DNA of 64,000 nucleotides from Hyphomicrobiales bacterium (lineage in GTDB: Bacteria; Pseudomonadota; Alphaproteobacteria; Rhizobiales; Rhizobiaceae): assembly GCA_021775455.1 (NCBI GenBank), contig JAJFHU010000026.1, forward strand, positions 1-64,000. Direction: 5' to 3'. The translations under genes and the position numbers were made by a program. A model generated the notes under the pieces. It saw only the letters and a program-made list of their open reading frames with translations, ran no database searches and had not been told where the DNA came from. Shown here in pieces: positions 1 to 7,279 of this stretch (position 1 is its first letter; the number at the start of each line of letters is the position of its first letter).

Positions 1-1
1 G

Positions 2-157
2 CCAATCATCGGTGTCACCGCACATGCCATCAAGGGTGACATGGAAAAATGCTTCGAAGCGGGCATGGATGACTATCTGTCCAAACCCGTCTCACCAGAC
101 AAGCTCACCGAAAAACTCCAGAACTGGATGGACAAACAGAAGCAGAAAGTCGCGTGA
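2..157 (+). CDS. C-terminal fragment of a receiver-domain protein (probably hybrid histidine kinase)
   Basis: Only the last 51 codons are in the window; the gene starts upstream. The frame reads through a [10 protein letters not shown] segment and a [10 protein letters not shown] segment. These are the end of a two-component receiver (REC) domain: the LSKP lysine is the conserved REC lysine next to the phosphorylation pocket. About 18 residues of charged tail follow. A receiver at the extreme C-terminus with this [10 protein letters not shown] signature is most often the last domain of a hybrid sensor kinase, but a stand-alone regulator cannot be excluded. The signal sensed cannot be judged from this piece. 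Confidence 0.85.
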   Translation, partial: PIIGVTAHAIKGDMEKCFEAGMDDYLSKPVSPDKLTEKLQNWMDKQKQKVA

Positions 158-171
158 ATTTGTGAAGAAAA

Positions 172-247
172 TGGTGGGCGCTGACGGGATCGAACCGCCG
201 ACCTACTCGGTGTAAACGAGTTGCTCTCCCAGCTGAGCTAAGCGCCC
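172..247 (-). tRNA. tRNA-Val (anticodon TAC)
   Basis: The reverse complement folds as a standard cloverleaf. The acceptor stem is GGGCGCT/AGCGCCC, the D-arm reads GCTCAGCTGGGAGAGC, and the anticodon stem ACTCG/CGAGT encloses the loop TTTACAC (anticodon TAC, valine). The T-arm carries GGTTCGATCCC-type sequence. The 3' CCA is encoded (172-174). Length is 76 nt. Confidence 0.95.
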
Positions 248-330
248 TGATTTTCGAAGTGCCGGGCAATCAAATGCCTTGCATGCTTCTAACGTACGCC
301 ACCTTAACATCCAATGAAAGACCGGAAAGG

Positions 331-407
331 TGGCGCGAGTGACGAGACTTGAACTCGCGACCTCCGGCGTGACAGGCCGGCACTCTAACCAACTGAGCTA
401 CACCCGC
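331..407 (-). tRNA. tRNA-Asp (anticodon GTC)
   Basis: The reverse complement gives a 77-nt cloverleaf with acceptor stem GCGGGTG/CACTCGC (one G-T pair). The anticodon loop CTGTCAC has anticodon GTC (aspartate), the T-loop is TTCAAGT, and the CCA is encoded at 331-333. It lies 83 bp upstream of tRNA-Val on the same strand, so the two are probably co-transcribed. Confidence 0.95.
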
Positions 408-530
408 GCAAATCATATGCGAACGAGCGCATGGATTACGTCCTTGATCGGATCAAGTCAAGCAGCTTTGAACTACATCGTGAAATTTTTTATATTCGCG
501 GGAAAACCGGCAGTTTAAAACCGGTTTGGG

Positions 531-559
531 CTTGCCTAAAGTCTATCGCTGGGCTAGGC
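531..559 (+). promoter_or_regulatory. Candidate promoter of the nuo operon
   Basis: CTTGCC at 531-536 and CTAGGC at 554-559 are separated by 17 bp. This resembles the alphaproteobacterial housekeeping pattern CTTGAC-N17-CTATAT and lies 90 bp before the nuoA start. The rest of 408-648 holds no gene. A 7-bp inverted repeat (AAACCGG/CCGGTTT, 504-527) without a T-run lies just before it. This is a sequence-pattern guess. Confidence 0.35.
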
Positions 560-648
560 GTGTGATGCAATAAAGACAAAAAACCCGCTTCGCATATTTA
601 GTTTTTCTACAAAGTGTGAAAACATGTCGGGTAGGGGAGAAGCTGAAC

Positions 649-1014
649 GTGCAGGATCTATTGATCTCATATCTTCCGGTCATCATTTTCATTGGCCTTT
701 GTATCGTTATCGGTTTGGCACTTGTCGTTGCTCCATTCATCGTAGCCTTCAAGGCGCCGGATGCAGAAAAACTCTCTGCCTACGAGTGTGGTTTCAATGC
801 CTTCGATGATTCACGCATGAAGTTTGATGTTCGGTTTTATCTGGTTGCAATTCTGTTTATCATATTTGACCTTGAGGTCGCATTTCTTTTTCCCTGGGCT
901 GTCAGTTTCGGAGCACTTGGCTGGTTTGGATTTTGGTCCATGATGGTGTTTCTGGGTGTGTTGACGGTTGGATTTATATATGAATGGAAAAAGGGAGCGC
1001 TGGAGTGGGACTAG
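649..1014 (+). CDS. nuoA: NADH-quinone oxidoreductase subunit A
   Basis: Membrane subunit of respiratory complex I, which couples NADH oxidation and quinone reduction to proton pumping in the inner membrane. The 121-residue product has three hydrophobic segments (about 5-30, 63-84, 90-111) and the family's YECGF motif at 45-49 with the following FDVRFYL segment. I chose GTG 649 because AGGGGAG at 633-639 is well spaced and the length matches rhizobial NuoA. An ATG at 616 in frame would add 11 residues of no recognisable kind. First gene of the nuo operon; nuoB follows after 44 bp. Confidence 0.95.
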   Translation: MQDLLISYLPVIIFIGLCIVIGLALVVAPFIVAFKAPDAEKLSAYECGFNAFDDSRMKFDVRFYLVAILFIIFDLEVAFLFPWAVSFGALGWFGFWSMMVFLGVLTVGFIYEWKKGALEWD

Positions 1015-1058
1015 GCTGAAAATAGCCACAAGATCCCAAGTTCCCACGGATAACAAGT

Positions 1059-1634
1059 ATGACAACAGGTTCCACGACACTAATTGCACCGCAGCCCAAA
1101 GGCATTATCGATCCTAAAACCGGTAAACCAATCGGAAGCAATGATGCATATTTTGGCGAAATCAACAATGAACTGGCTGACAAGGGTTTTTTGGTCACAT
1201 CTACCGAAGATTTAATCACTTGGGCGCGCACCGGTTCGCTGATGTGGATGACTTTCGGACTGGCATGTTGTGCGGTTGAGATGATGCAAATGTCCATGCC
1301 GCGCTATGATGCTGAACGATTTGGTTTTGCTCCGCGGGCTTCACCGCGCCAATCGGATGTGATGATTGTTGCGGGCACGTTAACAAACAAAATGGCACCG
1401 GCACTTCGCAAGGTTTATGACCAGATGCCTGAACCACGATATGTGATTTCCATGGGCTCATGTGCAAATGGCGGCGGCTATTATCATTATTCATATTCGG
1501 TAGTGCGAGGTTGTGACCGGGTAGTGCCGGTGGATATTTATGTGCCGGGATGTCCGCCAACGGCGGAAGCTCTTCTGTACGGTGTAATGCTGTTGCAAAA
1601 GAAGATACGCCGCACCGGAACAATTGAGCGCTAG
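1059..1634 (+). CDS. nuoB: NADH-quinone oxidoreductase subunit B
   Basis: Peripheral-arm subunit of complex I that holds cluster N2, the last iron-sulfur centre before quinone. The cluster ligands are visible: the tandem C70-C71 in [11 protein letters not shown]135 in MGSCANGGG and C165 in YVPGCPP. The 191-residue length is normal for alphaproteobacteria. It starts 44 bp after nuoA and ends 8 bp before nuoC. Confidence 0.97.
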   Translation: MTTGSTTLIAPQPKGIIDPKTGKPIGSNDAYFGEINNELADKGFLVTSTEDLITWARTGSLMWMTFGLACCAVEMMQMSMPRYDAERFGFAPRASPRQSDVMIVAGTLTNKMAPALRKVYDQMPEPRYVISMGSCANGGGYYHYSYSVVRGCDRVVPVDIYVPGCPPTAEALLYGVMLLQKKIRRTGTIER

Positions 1635-1642
1635 GGTAAAAA

Positions 1643-2275
1643 ATGACGGCCGATACAGCAAACGATAGCGCAATGAGTGAAGGCCTTCTGGAATTGTGTG
1701 AAATCATCCGGTCTGAATTGTCAGCACATCTTGTAAGTTTCGATGTGGCATTTGGAGAATTGAACTTGCGGGTCAAGCGGGAAGGTTTGATCGACGTGCT
1801 GCGATTCCTTCATGATGACAGCCGTATGCATTTTATTTCCATCATTGATATCTGTGGAGTGGATTATCCAGCGCGCGAGGAGCGATTTGATGTTGTCTAT
1901 CACTTGCTCAGCCCACGGCAAAATGAACGCGTCAGGATAAGTGTTGCAACCGATGAAAAAACCCCAATCCCAAGTGCTACCCAGGTATATATTGGTGCAG
2001 ACTGGTTTGAGCGGGAAGCTTATGACATGTATGGCATTCTATTTACGGGGCACCCAGACTTGCGGCGCTTGTTGACCGACTACGGGTTCGATGGCCATCC
2101 AATGCGCAAGGATTTTCCGCTTACCGGGTATGCGGAGGTTCGTTACGATGACGAGAAAAAAAGAGTAGTTTATGAACCGGTCAGCTTGCGTCAGGAGTTC
2201 CGCAATTTTGATTATGAAAGCCCTTGGGAGGGCACGGACTACGTGCTTCCCGGCGATGAGAAAACGAGTAGGTAA
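1643..2275 (+). CDS. nuoC: NADH-quinone oxidoreductase subunit C
   Basis: 30-kDa subunit of complex I that packs against NuoD in the connecting arm. The 210-residue product carries the family signature near its C-terminus ([11 protein letters not shown], then RRLLTDYGF and the [10 protein letters not shown] stretch). nuoC and nuoD are separate genes, as usual in alphaproteobacteria, and not the NuoCD fusion of enterics. Unusually, a GFA-family gene is inserted between them, starting only 2 bp after the nuoC stop. Confidence 0.97.
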   Translation: MTADTANDSAMSEGLLELCEIIRSELSAHLVSFDVAFGELNLRVKREGLIDVLRFLHDDSRMHFISIIDICGVDYPAREERFDVVYHLLSPRQNERVRISVATDEKTPIPSATQVYIGADWFEREAYDMYGILFTGHPDLRRLLTDYGFDGHPMRKDFPLTGYAEVRYDDEKKRVVYEPVSLRQEFRNFDYESPWEGTDYVLPGDEKTSR

Positions 2276-2277
2276 AC

Positions 2278-2703
2278 ATGGCCGATAGTGTAACAGGCAA
2301 TTGCCTTTGTGGTGCAGTGCAGTATTCTTGTGATGCAGACCTTGAACATGCTCATGCTTGCCATTGTCACATGTGTCAGCGAGCAGGCGGGGTTTCATTG
2401 TCTGTCAAATGCGTTTCTCCAGTAAAGATTACTGGTGAGGAAAACCTGAGGGTGTACAAGTCGTCAGAGTGGGGCGAACGATTGTTCTGTGGTAATTGTG
2501 GCTCATCGCTGGTTTGGCGTATGCAAGATTATTCCCTTGAATTTATTTCTACAGGAACAATCAACACCAACCCGGCCATCAAATTTGCATCCCAACTTTT
2601 TGTTGATCACAAACCGGCATTTTACAATTTTGTCGAAGATACTGAGATGTTGACTTCGGCTGATGTTGCAGCACTTTATGAAGATGCGGGAGCCGGTAAA
2701 TGA
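2278..2703 (+). CDS. GFA-family (Mss4-like) zinc-binding protein
   Basis: A 141-residue member of the GFA/CENP-V family (glutathione-dependent formaldehyde-activating enzyme fold, a zinc-binding beta-tent). Zinc-ligand cysteines are visible: C9-x-C11, C28-x-C30-x2-C33 and C71-x2-C74. Family members are often annotated as formaldehyde-glutathione adduct formers, but many have no proven activity, so I leave the function open. It is locked into the nuo operon: it starts 2 bp after nuoC, and its stop overlaps the nuoD start as ATGA. Co-expression with complex I, perhaps in redox or zinc homeostasis, is inference. Confidence 0.88.
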   Translation: MADSVTGNCLCGAVQYSCDADLEHAHACHCHMCQRAGGVSLSVKCVSPVKITGEENLRVYKSSEWGERLFCGNCGSSLVWRMQDYSLEFISTGTINTNPAIKFASQLFVDHKPAFYNFVEDTEMLTSADVAALYEDAGAGK

Positions 2704-3890
2704 CCGAGCACAACGTCCGCAATTTCAACATTAACTTCGGTCCGCAGCATCCTGCTGCCCATGGCGTATTGCGTTTGGTTCTGGAACTGGATGGCGAAGT
2801 TGTTGAACGCGTTGATCCGCATATCGGTTTGTTGCACCGCGGTACAGAAAAACTGATTGAATACAAGACCTATTTGCAGGCAATACCGTATTTTGACCGG
2901 TTGGATTACGTGGCGCCGATGAATCAGGAGCATGCATTTGCGCTTGCAGTTGAAAAGCTTGCAGACATTGAGGTTCCGCGTCGCGCGCAATTGATCCGGG
3001 TGTTGTATTCGGAAATTGGCCGGATTCTTTCACACCTTTTGAATGTGACCACCCAGGCGATGGACGTTGGTGCCCTGACGCCCCCACTATGGGGATTTGA
3101 AGAGCGTGAAAAATTGATGGTGTTTTATGAGCGTGCCTGCGGAGCGCGGATGCACTCGGCTTATTTCAGGCCGGGCGGTGTGCATCAGGATTTGCCGGAA
3201 GAATTGATCGACGACATAGAAGCATGGTGTGATCCATTCCTGAAGGTCGTGGATGATCTTGATCGATTGCTTACCAACAACCGGATTTTCAAGCAACGAA
3301 ACGTGGATATTGGCATAGTCAGTTTGGGTGATGCCTGGGCTTGGGGATTTTCCGGAGTTATGGTTCGCGGTTCCGGTGCGGCGTGGGATTTGCGAAAAAG
3401 CCAACCTTATGAATGCTATGAAGAATTCGATTTTGACATTCCTGTTGGTAAAAATGGGGACTGTTATGACCGTTACCTCATCCGTATGGAAGAAATGCGC
3501 CAATCAGCCTGGATTATGAAGCAGGCTATCGGCAAATTGCGCGAACCGGAGGGGAAGGGACCTGTTGCCAGTACCGATGGCAAATTCGTGCCACCAAAAC
3601 GGGCTGAGATGAAGCGTTCGATGGAAGCGCTCATTCATCATTTCAAATTATACACCGAAGGATTTCATGTGCCGGAAGGTGAAGTTTACTGCGCGGTGGA
3701 AGCGCCAAAGGGCGAATTTGGTGTCTATGTAGTTTCGGATGGTTCGAACAAGCCTTATCGTTGCAAGTTGCGAGCACCGGGATTTGCGCATCTTCAGGCA
3801 ATGGATTTCATGTGCCGTGGTCATTTGTTGGCGGATGTTTCTGCGGTTCTTGGTTCTCTGGATATCGTTTTTGGGGAGGTGGATCGTTGA
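2700..3890 (+). CDS. nuoD: NADH-quinone oxidoreductase subunit D
   Basis: 49-kDa subunit of complex I that forms the quinone-binding cavity with NuoB; related to the large subunit of NiFe hydrogenases but without the nickel site. The 396-residue protein opens with the typical [17 protein letters not shown] segment and contains [12 protein letters not shown] and the C-terminal DIVFGEVDR end. The ATG overlaps the upstream GFA stop (ATGA). Its own stop overlaps a TTG start for a small lipoprotein. Confidence 0.97.
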   Translation: MTEHNVRNFNINFGPQHPAAHGVLRLVLELDGEVVERVDPHIGLLHRGTEKLIEYKTYLQAIPYFDRLDYVAPMNQEHAFALAVEKLADIEVPRRAQLIRVLYSEIGRILSHLLNVTTQAMDVGALTPPLWGFEEREKLMVFYERACGARMHSAYFRPGGVHQDLPEELIDDIEAWCDPFLKVVDDLDRLLTNNRIFKQRNVDIGIVSLGDAWAWGFSGVMVRGSGAAWDLRKSQPYECYEEFDFDIPVGKNGDCYDRYLIRMEEMRQSAWIMKQAIGKLREPEGKGPVASTDGKFVPPKRAEMKRSMEALIHHFKLYTEGFHVPEGEVYCAVEAPKGEFGVYVVSDGSNKPYRCKLRAPGFAHLQAMDFMCRGHLLADVSAVLGSLDIVFGEVDR

Positions 3891-4324
3891 TCAAGGTTGC
3901 TGCTCCGATAATTTCCGCATTTTTGCTGACGTCTTGCAATACGCCGGATGATGGTTCAGGTCTTTCCAAGGCAGATCGTCAGGCTATGGAGAAAATTGCC
4001 GTTCAAAAAGTTGGTTGCGTGATCGAAAAACAAGATCGCTGCAGCCACATTATCGAAAACCGCACTCAGCTGGCTTTATATTTTGCCCCCGATGTAGTGA
4101 CGCAGAAACTGAAGGCAAAAGATAAAATCAAGGGAAAACGGGTAACCCGAAACTTCGTTGTAGAAGCAGTCGCCGGTATAAATCAGTGCATAACAACTGA
4201 AGCGGATTCTCTTCCATTGATCAAGAATATGGAAATTGCTGGCGAGCTGTATGAATTAAAGGGAACATCGCCACTTAGTGAAGTTTCCCAGTGTTATCTG
4301 GTTAAACAGCAGGGAGGTTCGTAG
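3887..4324 (+). CDS. Small predicted lipoprotein inside the nuo operon
   Basis: A 145-residue product of unknown function. The TTG at 3887 overlaps the nuoD stop (TTGA) and is preceded by a strong ribosome site, GGGGAGG at 3873-3879. It encodes a short signal peptide ending in the lipobox LTSC, with the lipidated cysteine predicted at residue 17. The mature part is about 129 residues, has no Asp at +2 (CNTPDD), and contains paired cysteines ([14 protein letters not shown] and later NQC, SQC) that could form disulfides in the periplasm. The frame is open further upstream, but that part overlaps nuoD in another frame. It ends 2 bp before nuoE. A role in complex I assembly or membrane attachment is speculation from position only. 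Confidence 0.72.
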   Translation: MIKVAAPIISAFLLTSCNTPDDGSGLSKADRQAMEKIAVQKVGCVIEKQDRCSHIIENRTQLALYFAPDVVTQKLKAKDKIKGKRVTRNFVVEAVAGINQCITTEADSLPLIKNMEIAGELYELKGTSPLSEVSQCYLVKQQGGS

Positions 4325-4326
4325 TT

Positions 4327-5280
4327 ATGTCTGTACGAAGACTCGCTGATGACACTATTCAGCCGGCAAAATTTGCCTTTAACAGGGCTAACACTGCAGA
4401 TGCAAAAAAATGGATCAAGAAGTATCCAGATGGCAGGCAGGCTTCTGCAGTTATCCCGCTATTGATGATTGCTCAAGAGCAGGATGGTTGGGTAACCAAA
4501 GCTTCGATTGAGCACATTGCCGAAATTCTTGAGATGCCATACATCCGTGTTTTGGAGGTCGCAACATTCTACACACAGTTCATGCTCAAGCCAGTTGGTA
4601 CCAAGGCCCATATACAGGTTTGTGGCACAACACCGTGCATGCTGCGTGGCTCGGAAGAGTTGATGAAAGTATGCAAGCGCAAGATCAGCGAGAACCAGTT
4701 TGAGACTACTGCCGATGGGGCGCTTTCCTGGGAAGAAGTTGAATGTCAGGGGGCTTGCGTGAATGCGCCAATGGTGATGATTTTCCGGGACACTTATGAA
4801 GACCTGACACCGGAACGCCTTGAAGAGATTATCGATGCATTTGAAGCGGGCAAGGGAAATACAATCAAACCAGGTCCACAAAATGGTCGGGTGTGCTCTG
4901 AACCGATGGGTGGAGCGGTAACCCTTACCGATGGTTTAAAATCCGTCGGATTACGTGCAGCAGCAAAACCTGCAACTCGCAAAAAACCTGTTGCGCAGAA
5001 ACCTTCAGGACCCGTGCGCCTCAAAAAAGCCGAAGGCAAGGCAGACGATTTGAAGTTGATTTCAGGTGTAGGCCCCGGACTTGAGAAAAAACTGAACAAG
5101 CTTGGATTTTGGCATTTCTCACAAATTGCAAATTGGACAAAGAAAGACATTGCGATCATTGATGACGAGCTGTCTTTCAAGGGGCGCATTGAGCGCGACG
5201 ACTGGGTAAAACAAGCCAAGGCCTTGGCCAAGGGCGGTGAAGCGGAATACATTAAGGTATTCGGCAGGAGGCCGAGGTAG
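4327..5280 (+). CDS. nuoE: NADH-quinone oxidoreductase subunit E with a C-terminal helix-hairpin-helix extension
   Basis: 24-kDa subunit of the NADH dehydrogenase module; binds the 2Fe-2S cluster N1a with C99, C104, C140 and C144 (CGTTPC and CQGAC motifs). The thioredoxin-like core ends near residue 190. It is followed by a basic, Ala/Lys/Pro-rich linker and a compact module at 239-317 with an [12 protein letters not shown] helix-hairpin-helix motif and an [10 protein letters not shown] motif. The total of 317 residues is about 140 longer than enteric NuoE. Long NuoE is known in rhizobia. The same module ends ribosomal protein S2 in this window. Confidence 0.95.
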   Translation: MSVRRLADDTIQPAKFAFNRANTADAKKWIKKYPDGRQASAVIPLLMIAQEQDGWVTKASIEHIAEILEMPYIRVLEVATFYTQFMLKPVGTKAHIQVCGTTPCMLRGSEELMKVCKRKISENQFETTADGALSWEEVECQGACVNAPMVMIFRDTYEDLTPERLEEIIDAFEAGKGNTIKPGPQNGRVCSEPMGGAVTLTDGLKSVGLRAAAKPATRKKPVAQKPSGPVRLKKAEGKADDLKLISGVGPGLEKKLNKLGFWHFSQIANWTKKDIAIIDDELSFKGRIERDDWVKQAKALAKGGEAEYIKVFGRRPR

Positions 5281-5286
5281 ATTGAT

Positions 5287-6606
5287 ATGGCGCTTCAGGA
5301 TAAAGATCGCATCTTCACCAATATTTACGGTTTTCATGACCGGTCGCTGAAAGGCGCCATGAAACGTGGCCACTGGTCCGGCACCAAGAAATTCATAGAC
5401 AGGGGTCGCGACTGGATAATTGACCAGATCAAGGCTTCCGGATTGCGGGGACGCGGTGGGGCAGGTTTTCCGACTGGCCTTAAATGGTCATTCATGCCGA
5501 AGGAATCCGACGGTCGTCCACATTATTTAGTGATCAATGCGGATGAATCAGAACCGGGCACCTGCAAAGATCGCGATATCATGCGACACGATCCGCATAC
5601 ATTGCTGGAAGGTTGCCTTGTTGCCGGTTTCGCCATGGGCGCACATGCCTGTTACATTTATATTCGCGGTGAATATATTCGCGAACGTGAAGCACTGCAG
5701 CGCGCGATTGATGAATGCTATGACGCCAAGCTTATTGGAAAAAACAACAAGCATGGTTGGGATTACGAAATCTACCTTCATCACGGAGCGGGTGCCTATA
5801 TCTGTGGCGAGGAAACAGCGCTTCTTGAAAGTCTGGAAGGCAAAAAGGGTCAACCGCGCCTGAAGCCGCCATTTCCAGCCAATGTGGGCCTTTATGGCTG
5901 CCCGACCACGGTCAACAATGTGGAATCAGTTGCCGTTGCACCAACAATCCTTCGTCGTGGGTCGGATTGGTTTGCCTCCTTTGGTGCCGAACGCAATTCA
6001 GGAACGAAGCTTTTCTGTGTTTCAGGTCACGTGGAAAAGCCCTGCACTTTTGAAGAAGTGATGTCGATACCTTTCAAGGAGATGATCGAGCGTCATTGCG
6101 GCGGTATCATTGGCGGTTGGGAAAACCTGTTGGCGGTAATTCCCGGTGGTTCATCTGTGCGTTGTGTGCCGGGAGATCAAATTGTTGATTGCAAGATGGA
6201 CTTTGACAGCCTGATGGCATTGAAGTCAGGACTTGGTACTGCGGCGGTGATCGTCATGAACAAGGAAACCGATATAGTCCGCGCGATTGCAAGACTTGCC
6301 TATTTCTACAAACATGAAAGCTGCGGCCAGTGCACGCCATGCCGTGAAGGCACTGGTTGGATGTGGCGCGTCTTGACGCGCATGGCCGAGGGCAGGGCGC
6401 AGAAAAAAGAAATCGACATGCTGCTGGAAGTTACCAAGCAAGTCGAAGGCCACACCATTTGTGCGCTGGGTGATGCTGCGGCTTGGCCAGTTCAAGGTCT
6501 GATCACGCATTTCCGTCACGAGATCGAGGCACGCATTGATGCCTATTCGGCTCGCGCAGATGCGGACGGTGCGGTTACGGATAAAGTTTTGGAGGCAGCG
6601 GAGTAA
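5287..6606 (+). CDS. nuoF: NADH-quinone oxidoreductase subunit F
   Basis: 51-kDa flavoprotein of complex I that binds NADH and FMN and passes electrons to the iron-sulfur chain. Visible motifs are [13 protein letters not shown] (about 55-67, NADH/FMN site), [13 protein letters not shown] (about 168-179) and the N3 cluster ligands C346, C349, C352 ([11 protein letters not shown]) and C392. The 439-residue length is typical. It starts 6 bp after nuoE. Directly after its stop are a 61-codon ORF and a DUF3291 gene before nuoG. Confidence 0.97.
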   Translation: MALQDKDRIFTNIYGFHDRSLKGAMKRGHWSGTKKFIDRGRDWIIDQIKASGLRGRGGAGFPTGLKWSFMPKESDGRPHYLVINADESEPGTCKDRDIMRHDPHTLLEGCLVAGFAMGAHACYIYIRGEYIREREALQRAIDECYDAKLIGKNNKHGWDYEIYLHHGAGAYICGEETALLESLEGKKGQPRLKPPFPANVGLYGCPTTVNNVESVAVAPTILRRGSDWFASFGAERNSGTKLFCVSGHVEKPCTFEEVMSIPFKEMIERHCGGIIGGWENLLAVIPGGSSVRCVPGDQIVDCKMDFDSLMALKSGLGTAAVIVMNKETDIVRAIARLAYFYKHESCGQCTPCREGTGWMWRVLTRMAEGRAQKKEIDMLLEVTKQVEGHTICALGDAAAWPVQGLITHFRHEIEARIDAYSARADADGAVTDKVLEAAE

Positions 6607-6610
6607 AATC

Positions 6611-6796
6611 ATGTGCTCGATTTATTGTACAAATCCAAAAATGCTGATGCGCGAAACGGATGAGCGTCTTGGCAACGTTTCTGTCACAAGAACTGCGAAA
6701 CAAACACAGGACAACAAAAATCCCGAAAAGACACGGGAATTCCAATCAATATTTGCATGGTTGCTTTCACCTATGGAATTTTGGAGAACAGCTTAA
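6611..6796 (+). CDS. Possible 61-residue protein between nuoF and nuoG
   Basis: An ATG 4 bp after the nuoF stop with a well-placed GGAG (6600-6603) opens a 61-codon frame. The product is hydrophilic and lysine/asparagine/glutamine-rich in the middle, begins MCSIYC and ends in a short hydrophobic stretch (FAWLLSPMEFW). I do not recognise it. The ribosome site and tight spacing favour translation. The odd composition and lack of any motif leave room for it being non-functional or a leader for the next gene. Confidence 0.4.
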   Translation: MCSIYCTNPKMLMRETDERLGNVSVTRTAKQTQDNKNPEKTREFQSIFAWLLSPMEFWRTA

Positions 6797-6800
6797 CATC

Positions 6801-7259
6801 ATGCACCTCGCTGAGCTCAACATAGCCTATCCCATGTATCCGCTGGACGACCCGCGGTTGGCAGATTTTATGGATAATCTGGAGCGGATAAACGGATTAG
6901 GCGCATCAATGCCGGGGTTTGTCTGGATTCACAAGGATGACACTGGTCATGCCATGGACATTCCAAATCCCTGGCCTGATGCGGTGGGAAATCTGACGGT
7001 GTGGGAGACACCGGAACATCTGGAGCAATTCGTCTGGAATACGGTGCACAAACAGTTTTATAACCGCAAACAGGATTGGTTCTCGAAGATGGAATCACAC
7101 CATTTTGTTATGTGGTGGGTTGATGAGGGGCATGAGCCAACTATGGCAGAGGCCAGGGAACGGCTTGATCATCTGAATGAAAACGGCAACAGCGACCACG
7201 CGTTTGACTGGTCGCACCTGCCGCACGTGAAACTATGGCAACAGCAGCGTTGCGGCTGA
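6801..7259 (+). CDS. DUF3291 family protein
   Basis: A 152-residue protein of the DUF3291 family, which has a dimeric alpha+beta barrel-like fold and no established reaction. The typical start HLAELNIAYPMYPLDDPRLA, the GFVWIHKD strand and the aromatic-rich middle (LTVWETPEHLEQFVWNTVH and HHFVMWWVDEGHEPT) are seen. ATG 6801 fits the family start. An upstream in-frame ATG at 6660 would add 47 unrelated residues that overlap the preceding small ORF. GGAG at 6783-6786 is 14 bp away, a long spacing. It lies inside the nuo operon, 20 bp before nuoG. Confidence 0.8.
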   Translation: MHLAELNIAYPMYPLDDPRLADFMDNLERINGLGASMPGFVWIHKDDTGHAMDIPNPWPDAVGNLTVWETPEHLEQFVWNTVHKQFYNRKQDWFSKMESHHFVMWWVDEGHEPTMAEARERLDHLNENGNSDHAFDWSHLPHVKLWQQQRCG

Positions 7260-7279
7260 CGGACAAGGGCTTGAGGCAA

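Noticed and set aside
504-527. Inverted repeat AAACCGG/CCGGTTT as a terminator
   Set aside because: No T-run on either strand and no gene ending close by; it may be a promoter-near hairpin only.
3761-3886. Longer N-terminus for the nuoD-nuoE lipoprotein
   Set aside because: It overlaps nuoD out of frame and would bury the lipobox; the TTG at 3887 has a strong ribosome site.
6660-6800. Longer N-terminus for the DUF3291 protein
   Set aside because: The extra 47 residues have no family similarity and overlap another frame with its own ribosome site.
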